Part shown: piece after piece, positions 1 to 5,040 of the stretch
How positions within the stretch are numbered: the stretch's first letter is position 1
How the letters are laid out: every line of letters begins with the position of its first letter
Notes under the pieces: generated by a model
The model's input: only the letters and a program-made list of their open reading frames with translations
Database searches by the model: none
What the model was told of the DNA's origin: nothing
Made by a program: the position numbers and the translations under genes
NCBI GenBank assembly: GCA_030688135.1
Contig: JAUYIW010000035.1
Location: 1 to 6,829, forward strand
Reading direction: 5' to 3'
Origin: Candidatus Uhrbacteria bacterium
Lineage (GTDB): Bacteria > Patescibacteriota > Patescibacteriia > UBA9934
Length of the DNA: 6,829 nt

Positions 1-6
1 TTAGGA

Positions 7-54
7 ATCAAAAAACATGTTTTAGTCCGATCGGACTCAAACATGTTTTTTGAT
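7..54. terminator. Long nested palindrome, likely bidirectional intrinsic terminator
   Basis: Two 24-base arms (7-30 and 31-54) are reverse complements with a single mismatch (T23 opposite C38). The centre AGTCCGATCGGACT is itself a perfect palindrome. Each arm carries a six-base A or T run (A10-A15, T46-T51), so a transcript from either strand would form a strong hairpin followed by a U tract. This is the expected form of a terminator shared by converging genes. It lies about 220 bases beyond the pbp2 stop and is the best candidate for the end of the mre operon. By inference, a plus-strand gene may end just left of the window. The GC-rich core is only about seven base pairs per arm, so termination strength is uncertain. 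Confidence 0.75.
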
Positions 55-75
55 CTCTCCAAAAGATAAGTTTAA

Positions 76-185
76 GTTAATCAGAGTTAATCAAAGTCTA
101 TTAGGATCAATAGAGGCCAATTAAAGTTTATAAAGGTATATCAAAGTAAGTCAAAGTTAATGACAGAATTTCAAAATTGAACAGG
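76..185. repeat. Degenerate 10-base tandem repeat, about 11 units
   Basis: From base 76 the sequence divides without insertion or deletion into consecutive 10-base units resembling GTTAATCAAA (TTTGATTAAC on the minus strand). Units 1 and 2 match the consensus at 9 and 10 positions. Units at 126, 136, 146 and 156 match at 7 to 8. Units at 96, 106 and 176 match at about 5. The period is not a multiple of three and stop codons are frequent, so it is not coding. It lies in the 3' region of the operon, between pbp2 and the terminator palindrome. The rest of 1-271 holds only the palindrome and a weak 5-base-pair hairpin at 237-256. Function is unknown: phased short A runs could curve the DNA, or it may be a decaying minisatellite. 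Confidence 0.6.
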
Positions 186-271
186 ATCGAGATTGAATTT
201 TATTAAGATTTGAATATATGTAATTCTGCCGAAGGGCCACGGGCACAAAATCGTGGTAGTTCATTCTAATG

Positions 272-2194
272 CTATTCTTCGATTGTGTTTGAAAACCACC
301 ACATCAAAATATCACGCGCGACCGGGACAGCTAAATAATCGCCACCACCTTCTTCCATTAGCACAGTAATTACAATTTCAGGATCATCGTATGGTGCAAA
401 GCCTGTAAACCATGAGTGATCAGGTTTAACCGAGGACCACTGAGCAGTGCCTGTTTTCCCAGCAACCGGAACCGGAACCATTTGCATCGAAGTAGCACTC
501 CCGTACGTTACAGTACGTCTCATTGCATCTTGCAGAACTCTTACAACATCATCTGGAACGATTTGAATTAGATCAGAAACAATTTCCGAGTTTAAGTGTG
601 GAGTAACCAAATTACCACCGTTTGCAAATACAGACGTTGACATTGCAATTTGCAGTGGCGTCACAAGAAAATCTCCCTGCCCTATTGCAGCGTGGTAGGT
701 GTCGCCGATGTACCACATCTCACCTTTTTCCGCGAGCTTCCATTCTTTACTTGGCAGGAATCCGATAGCTTCTCCCGGAATATCAATTCCCGTTTGAGAA
801 CCAAAACCAAATATGCTAGCGTACTCCATCATTCTTTCAATTCCAAGTCCTTCAAAGTCTTCAAATCCACCACCAATCATGTAGAAAAATGTATTTACTG
901 AATCTGCAATCGCATGATAAACATTTGTGACCCCATGACCGCCGGCGCGCCAGTCAGGAAAGAACCATAGTCCGATTCTAAGTCCACCAGTTGAAATAAA
1001 CGACGTTGATGGCGTAATAACTCCTTCCATAAGCGCGGCCGCGGCATATACCGGTTTTATTGTTGATCCTGAAGGAAATTCTCCAGAAATTGAACGGTTG
1101 AATAATGGAAGATCTTCGTTTGTTATAAGCTCGTTATAAACTTCTTGATTAATCCCTGAGGTAAAATCATTTGCATCAAAAGCTGGCCATGAAACTAAAG
1201 CTAATATACTTCCGTCCCGCGGATCAGCAACGATTACGGAAGCCTTTTCAGTTGCAGTACCTTCGGTTCGAGCAATGATCACCTCCTCCACATATTTTTG
1301 TAATGCCGAGTCAATTGTAAGCGTTAAATTTTTACCGTCCACCGGATCGGTCTTTGACACAATGCGTTCAGGATTTCCAAGTGCATCAACCTCGACTTCC
1401 TCTTTTCCAAACTCGCCTCTTAGGAGCGTTTCGTATTCTTCTTCAAGACCTTGTTTACCAATATGATCAAATCTTCTATATCCAGATTCTGCAACATCAG
1501 AATATTCTTCCATGTTTATTATGCCCGTATATCCAATTACGTGTGAAAGAGATGGGATTTCATTTGTAATATAACTGCGTCTTGTTCCGACTTCAATATA
1601 AAGTTCTGGGTACAGCTGATCGTTAGCTATTATGGATATCGAAGTTTCATATGGGATATTTTCAGCGATTTGTATTTGCTCAAAATCATCCTCTGACGCA
1701 TCGATGGCGTTTATTGCCGTTAATAGGTCAAAGTTAAGTAATCGTGCGTAATTTCGAATTAAATCATCTCTTTCATTTTGATCTTCAGGAAGAGATTCCA
1801 TTGTTGTGATTAGGTTAAACGTTGGTTGATTTTCGGCAAGTATTACACCGTTTCTATCATAAATAATGCCTCTTTCGGCAGGGAGCGTATGAATTCTTAA
1901 TCTATTTTTTTCAGCTAATTCTCTGTACTCATCTCCATGAAGGATTTGAAGTGAGCTAGATTTAGCTATAAAAATAATAAGAACAATGCCCGCAAGTATG
2001 CAGGCGCCAATATATCTATTTTTTGTAATAACTGGGCCTACAAATGTTCGATTTGGTACTTGCGCCGATTTTGGAGTATCAGAAAGCGCTTCTTCAAAAA
2101 AGAAATCAGATTTTGCGTAGTCTAATGCATCTAATTTTTCCATTGCATCGAGTGGAAAGATTTCACTAGATTGTTTTTTCTTAAATCCAAACAT
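272..2194 (-). CDS. mrdA: Penicillin-binding protein 2 (elongation-specific peptidoglycan D,D-transpeptidase)
   Basis: This is a class B penicillin-binding protein that crosslinks peptide stems of new peptidoglycan during lateral wall growth, anchored in the membrane with its catalytic domain outside. The 640 residues are close to E. coli PBP2 (633). A cytoplasmic tail of about 58 residues, rich in acidic residues, precedes one transmembrane helix (about 60-79). The PBP dimerisation (pedestal) domain follows, including RGIIYDRNG at 108-116. The transpeptidase domain has all three active-site motifs: S377-T-I-K380 with the acylated serine, S432-V-N434, and K580-T-G582. GQGDFLVTPLQIA at 505-517 is also typical. 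ATG at 2194 begins two bases after the mreD stop with no clear Shine-Dalgarno site, so coupled translation is likely. It is the last gene of the operon; the usual neighbour rodA is not seen. Its position after mreBCD favours PBP2 over the division protein FtsI. The alternative symbol is pbpA. Confidence 0.96.
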   Translation of the reverse strand: MFGFKKKQSSEIFPLDAMEKLDALDYAKSDFFFEEALSDTPKSAQVPNRTFVGPVITKNRYIGACILAGIVLIIFIAKSSSLQILHGDEYRELAEKNRLRIHTLPAERGIIYDRNGVILAENQPTFNLITTMESLPEDQNERDDLIRNYARLLNFDLLTAINAIDASEDDFEQIQIAENIPYETSISIIANDQLYPELYIEVGTRRSYITNEIPSLSHVIGYTGIINMEEYSDVAESGYRRFDHIGKQGLEEEYETLLRGEFGKEEVEVDALGNPERIVSKTDPVDGKNLTLTIDSALQKYVEEVIIARTEGTATEKASVIVADPRDGSILALVSWPAFDANDFTSGINQEVYNELITNEDLPLFNRSISGEFPSGSTIKPVYAAAALMEGVITPSTSFISTGGLRIGLWFFPDWRAGGHGVTNVYHAIADSVNTFFYMIGGGFEDFEGLGIERMMEYASIFGFGSQTGIDIPGEAIGFLPSKEWKLAEKGEMWYIGDTYHAAIGQGDFLVTPLQIAMSTSVFANGGNLVTPHLNSEIVSDLIQIVPDDVVRVLQDAMRRTVTYGSATSMQMVPVPVAGKTGTAQWSSVKPDHSWFTGFAPYDDPEIVITVLMEEGGGDYLAVPVARDILMWWFSNTIEE

Positions 2195-2196
2195 TG

Positions 2197-2694
2197 CTAT
2201 CGTTTTTTTATGAGAAATAGATTTTCAATAAGATGTTCAAGGTTACGAGCTACCAAAAAGCCAAGATATAAACCAACTATTACGGAAATCAAAGCATGGT
2301 TGTATGAATAGAAGTAATCGGCAGTGATAGAATAATTTAGTAGTTCCGGAATTGCATTTACAAGTATAAAAACTAATAGCATTAATATCCCAAGTCCTTC
2401 AAGTGCATATACCGACCTATTTGCAAACATACGCGTTGCAAGAAGAGCTCCAATAAACGCTACGGCTATGTATGAAATAGTGAGCGCTGAATCAAATCCA
2501 AAAATTTTTAGTGCAAACCCGCTTATAATAAACCAAGCTATGCCATGGAGCGCATCCCCTCTATGCATAACAAGTACGCCTATAATGAAGTGTGCTGGAA
2601 TTGCATTTAGAGGTTCATAAAGAGCATCAATGAAACTAACCTGAAAAAGAATGCTTAGAATAAATAGTAATGCTAATGACAGTTCGTAAAACAT
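2197..2694 (-). CDS. mreD: Rod shape-determining protein MreD
   Basis: MreD is a small integral membrane subunit of the elongasome that contacts MreC and helps couple MreB filaments to wall synthesis. The 165 residues fit the family's usual 160-180. They form five or six hydrophobic segments (roughly 3-21, 33-44, 51-66, 72-88, 98-115 and 130-150) and end in a short basic tail (LIKKR). MreD sequences diverge strongly, so the call rests mainly on membrane topology, length and position between mreC and pbp2. The ATG is six bases after the mreC stop, with no good Shine-Dalgarno site in that gap, which suggests coupling to mreC translation. The stop is TAG, two bases before pbp2. Confidence 0.88.
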   Translation of the reverse strand: MFYELSLALLFILSILFQVSFIDALYEPLNAIPAHFIIGVLVMHRGDALHGIAWFIISGFALKIFGFDSALTISYIAVAFIGALLATRMFANRSVYALEGLGILMLLVFILVNAIPELLNYSITADYFYSYNHALISVIVGLYLGFLVARNLEHLIENLFLIKKR

Positions 2695-2700
2695 AGATGG

Positions 2701-3519
2701 TTATTCTATTACAGGGTCTATCACTAGAACGTTCAAGAAATCATCGCTAGTGTAAAGCGCTTCAATCATTACTTGCTGAAACAGCGCTGTTTCATCTTTG
2801 ATAATTTCACTTACGAGACCAATAATAAATCCAGATGGAATTTCCTCATCAAGACCCGAAGTTACTACAACGTCATTAACATTTAATTCAACGCCTTGCG
2901 GAATAAATTCCATTTTCATCAAATACCCTTTTTGTCCCTCTACAATACCAATAGTTTTAGAGTCTCCAAGTATGGCTGCTGGAATAGAGCTTTGAATGTC
3001 GCTAATGAGTGTAACAACAGATGAAAAAGATTTAACCTCGCTTACTACGCCAACTATATGTCCTGATTCAATTACAACCGCTAAGCCTTCTCGGATGCCT
3101 TCGTTCGAGCCCTTGTCGATTAAAATACTTTCTCTTGATTCATGCGAGCGAGCAATAACTCTTGCGGCAGTTGATTTATATGAAATTTGCTCAGAATAAG
3201 CTAGTAGGTACTCAAGTTCATTTAAATGTTGACGTAATAGCACGTTTTCAACACGTTCCAACATAAGGTCTGAAACTTGACTTTGAAGTTCCTCAATTTT
3301 ATTGTGCAGATCATCTTCGGAAGTAGTAATTCTTTGAAACATTTTTGAAATATATGTACCTGTGGTTATAAGACCAAATTGAGATGAACCCAGAATTTTT
3401 GAACCTATATTAAGTCTGGTTAACATTAGTAAAATAACCAAAACTATCAAAATAAAAAAACCAAGCGAACTAGCGCCTCTTTTTGTTTTTTGTGAAATTT
3501 TTATGTTAAGCACTGACAC
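2701..3519 (-). CDS. mreC: Rod shape-determining protein MreC
   Basis: MreC is a bitopic membrane protein whose extracytoplasmic beta domain is thought to activate PBP2 and connect it with MreB and MreD. The 272 residues comprise a basic N-terminus, one transmembrane helix (about 18-35), a coiled-coil stretch rich in E, L and Q (about 66-108) and a beta-rich domain. The family landmarks ILIDKGSNEGIREG (132-145) and VVVTSGLDEEIPSGFIIG (217-234) are present. The start is GTG at 3519, but a second in-frame GTG at 3513 lies about nine bases downstream of the GAGAGG ribosome-binding site, whereas the first is only three bases from it. The true start may therefore be codon 3. The gene begins 11 bases after the mreB stop. 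Confidence 0.93.
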   Translation of the reverse strand: MSVLNIKISQKTKRGASSLGFFILIVLVILLMLTRLNIGSKILGSSQFGLITTGTYISKMFQRITTSEDDLHNKIEELQSQVSDLMLERVENVLLRQHLNELEYLLAYSEQISYKSTAARVIARSHESRESILIDKGSNEGIREGLAVVIESGHIVGVVSEVKSFSSVVTLISDIQSSIPAAILGDSKTIGIVEGQKGYLMKMEFIPQGVELNVNDVVVTSGLDEEIPSGFIIGLVSEIIKDETALFQQVMIEALYTSDDFLNVLVIDPVIE

Positions 3520-3530
3520 AGGCCTCTCTT

Positions 3531-4583
3531 CTATGTAAGATAATCATCAAACGTTGATGGCAAAGTCATACTTTTTAAAAGTTCATCATCTTCAAGAAGA
3601 GCCCCTGTTCCACGAGCCACGGTTGTTAGTGGGTCGCTCGCAACTGTAACTGGGATATCGGCTTCTTTAGAAATTTTTTGTTCAAGACCACGCAGTAGTG
3701 CTCCACCACCTGTTAGAACGATCCCGCGTTCGTAAATATCGGCAACAAGTTCTGGTGGAGTGACTTCTAGAGTTGCCTTGATATTCTCAATGATTGTTTG
3801 TATTGGTTTGTGAATTGCTTCTCTAATTTGTCCGTCATTTACAGTAATTTGTTTTGGAAGCCCTGTAATTAAATCTCTTCCTCTTATTTCCATTTCCATT
3901 GGTTCTCCAAACTCCATCGCACTTCCAATCCTACATTTCACAGTTTCAGCAACCCTTTCACCGATCAAAAGATTAAATACATCGCGAATATATTGAGAGA
4001 CATTTTTTGTAAGTTCGTCGCCGGCTATTGAAAGTGATTTTGAAGTAACGACTCCGCCAAGCGATATAACTGCAATTTCAGTTGTGCCACCTCCGATATC
4101 TACAATCATGCTTCCGAGTGATTCGGTAATGGGCAAGCGAGCACCAATCGCTGCAGCTAACGGCTCTTCAATCAGAAAAACTTGTCTCGCTCCAGCGCTT
4201 AGCGCCGCATCTTCAACGGCCTTTCTTTCAACTTCTGTTATTTCAAGAGGAACGCCTATTACAACGCGTGGCCTAGGTATAATTGTAAATGAATCTTCAT
4301 GAATTTTGTCAATGAAGTATTTAAGCATTTTTTCCGCAACTTCAAAGTCTGAAATTACTCCTTTTGTGAGTGGTCTTGTCGTAATTAGGTGTGGTGGTGT
4401 TTTTCCAAGCATATCCTTTGCGGCATGCCCCACAGCTATAATTTGGTTAGTTCTGGTATTCATGGCGACAACCGATGGCTCATTCATAACAATACCCTTT
4501 CCTTTTACGAAAAGTAGGGTATTTGCTGTACCAAGATCTATACCTATATCTTCTGAGAACCGACCAAGAAATTTGTTCAACAT
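3531..4583 (-). CDS. mreB: Rod shape-determining protein MreB (bacterial actin)
   Basis: MreB is an actin-fold ATPase that polymerises under the inner membrane and directs cell-wall synthesis for rod shape. The 350 residues match the family length. The N-terminus (MLNKFLGRFS) looks like an amphipathic, membrane-binding helix. Nucleotide-binding landmarks are intact: phosphate-1 DLGTANT (16-22), the conserved VIGVPLEITEVERKA (108-122), EEPLAAAIG (139-147), phosphate-2 DIGGGTTEI (162-170) and the adenosine-site GIVLTGGGALLRG (287-299). These distinguish it from FtsA, DnaK and ParM. The ATG at 4583 puts the family's typical N-terminus at residue 1. The best Shine-Dalgarno candidate, AGGTAA, is weak and lies inside a possible hairpin. 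It is the first gene of the mreB-mreC-mreD-pbp2 cluster and has its own candidate promoter in the 63-base gap upstream. Confidence 0.97.
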   Translation of the reverse strand: MLNKFLGRFSEDIGIDLGTANTLLFVKGKGIVMNEPSVVAMNTRTNQIIAVGHAAKDMLGKTPPHLITTRPLTKGVISDFEVAEKMLKYFIDKIHEDSFTIIPRPRVVIGVPLEITEVERKAVEDAALSAGARQVFLIEEPLAAAIGARLPITESLGSMIVDIGGGTTEIAVISLGGVVTSKSLSIAGDELTKNVSQYIRDVFNLLIGERVAETVKCRIGSAMEFGEPMEMEIRGRDLITGLPKQITVNDGQIREAIHKPIQTIIENIKATLEVTPPELVADIYERGIVLTGGGALLRGLEQKISKEADIPVTVASDPLTTVARGTGALLEDDELLKSMTLPSTFDDYLT

Positions 4584-4588
4584 AAAAT

Positions 4589-4607
4589 GATTACCTATCA
4601 GGCAACC
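4589..4607 (-). promoter_or_regulatory. Possible hairpin over the mreB ribosome-binding site
   Basis: In the minus-strand transcript GGUUGCC can pair with GGUAAUC through seven pairs, including two G-U wobbles, around a five-base UGAUA loop. The 3' arm ends five bases before the mreB ATG and contains the only Shine-Dalgarno-like bases (AGGUAA). The fold could limit mreB translation. With two wobbles and a short stem it may also be chance. Confidence 0.3.
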
Positions 4608-4636
4608 ATTTTAGCTGAACAAGTATTTTCAGGCAA
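4598..4636 (-). repeat. Pair of 8-base direct repeats TTGCCTGA, 31 bases apart
   Basis: On the minus strand TTGCCTGA occurs at 4636-4629 and again, exactly, at 4605-4598. The copies are 31 bases apart, about three helical turns, so they face the same side of the DNA. One overlaps the putative -35 box and the other lies just past the -10 box, near the predicted transcription start. The placement suits a repressor operator pair, but no regulator is known here. Confidence 0.35.
4608..4636 (-). promoter_or_regulatory. Candidate sigma-70 type promoter for the mreBCD-pbp2 operon
   Basis: Reading the minus strand, TTGCCT (4636-4631, four of six matches to TTGACA) is followed after exactly 17 bases by TAAAAT (4613-4608, five of six matches to TATAAT). 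Transcription would start near 4601, giving a leader of about 18 bases before the mreB ATG. I saw no obvious terminator in the 63-base gap, so read-through from the upstream genes may also feed the operon. Confidence 0.45.
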
Positions 4637-4646
4637 GCGCTCAAAA

Positions 4647-5039
4647 TTATCCGTGGTCATTTATTATAGTTTTCCTAGAATGTAGTACAAATTCAATAAA
4701 AATGATGGATAACACTAATAGTAGCAATGTCCACCATGTAAGTAGGTTTTGACTCATTAGTATTAGCGCTACTGTGACTAATAAACTGAGTGCAAGTCCT
4801 TGTCGTAATGAAATATGGACCAGATCTCCTAGGTCACGAACAGGAAATCTTTGGACCCTTACAACAGTAGAGATGGTCATGAATAGCCCAGCTAGACTTG
4901 TGAATAGCGTTACGTAAAAAATCAAAAAGGCTTGCCATCCAGCTGTCGCAGGGTCAATGCTAATTAATACTACAAACCATGCAGACCATGCCATTGCCGT
5001 TCCGATGCTAAGTAACAAAATGTATTGACGAATATTCAT
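4647..5039 (-). CDS. Conserved Patescibacteria small integral membrane protein, function unknown
   Basis: A 130-residue hydrophobic protein with about four membrane segments. Numbered from MNIRQYI, these lie near 6-26, 34-56, 80-97 and 102-121. A basic cytoplasmic-looking loop (VRVQRFPVRD) sits between segments two and three. The pattern RQYI..LSIGT...W.AW, SIDP..AG, ISLRQG and LLTWW matches, from memory, a protein recurrent in Parcubacteria genomes with no assigned role. I chose the ATG at 5039 because it gives the N-terminus I recall for the family and follows GGTGAT directly. An in-frame ATG at 5057 would add six residues and overlap the upstream gene by 17 bases, but it lacks any Shine-Dalgarno site. 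The start is one base after the TGA of the glycine-rich gene, so the two are probably co-translated. It could be a membrane accessory for that surface protein, which is inference only. Confidence 0.8.
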   Translation of the reverse strand: MNIRQYILLLSIGTAMAWSAWFVVLISIDPATAGWQAFLIFYVTLFTSLAGLFMTISTVVRVQRFPVRDLGDLVHISLRQGLALSLLVTVALILMSQNLLTWWTLLLLVLSIIFIEFVLHSRKTIINDHG

Positions 5040-5040
5040 A

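Noticed and set aside
76..185. CRISPR array or phage attachment repeats
   Set aside because: Units are contiguous 10-mers without spacers, far shorter than CRISPR repeats. No cas, integrase or transposase gene is present.
237..256. Hairpin CCACG / CGTGG with a 10-base loop just past the pbp2 stop, as a terminator
   Set aside because: The stem has only five pairs and no T run follows it on the minus strand. The palindrome at 7-54 is a far better terminator candidate.
1..271. tRNA or other structured RNA gene in the left non-coding region
   Set aside because: No cloverleaf, CCA end or conserved T-loop sequence is visible. The region is explained by repeats and a terminator palindrome.
4306..4590. 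Plus-strand open frame of 94 codons opposite the start of mreB, and other plus-strand frames (such as 650-901, 1275-1569, 2798-3199, 4084-4302, 5425-5664, 5834-6064, 6587-6796)
   Set aside because: All lie antisense to strongly supported genes, have no recognisable motifs, and have compositions that mirror the opposite strand. I treat them as shadows.
4614..4632. Inverted repeat CTGAA / TTCAG in the spacer of the candidate promoter
   Set aside because: Five pairs around an eight-base loop in AT-rich DNA is easily chance. It has no U tract to be a terminator of the upstream gene.
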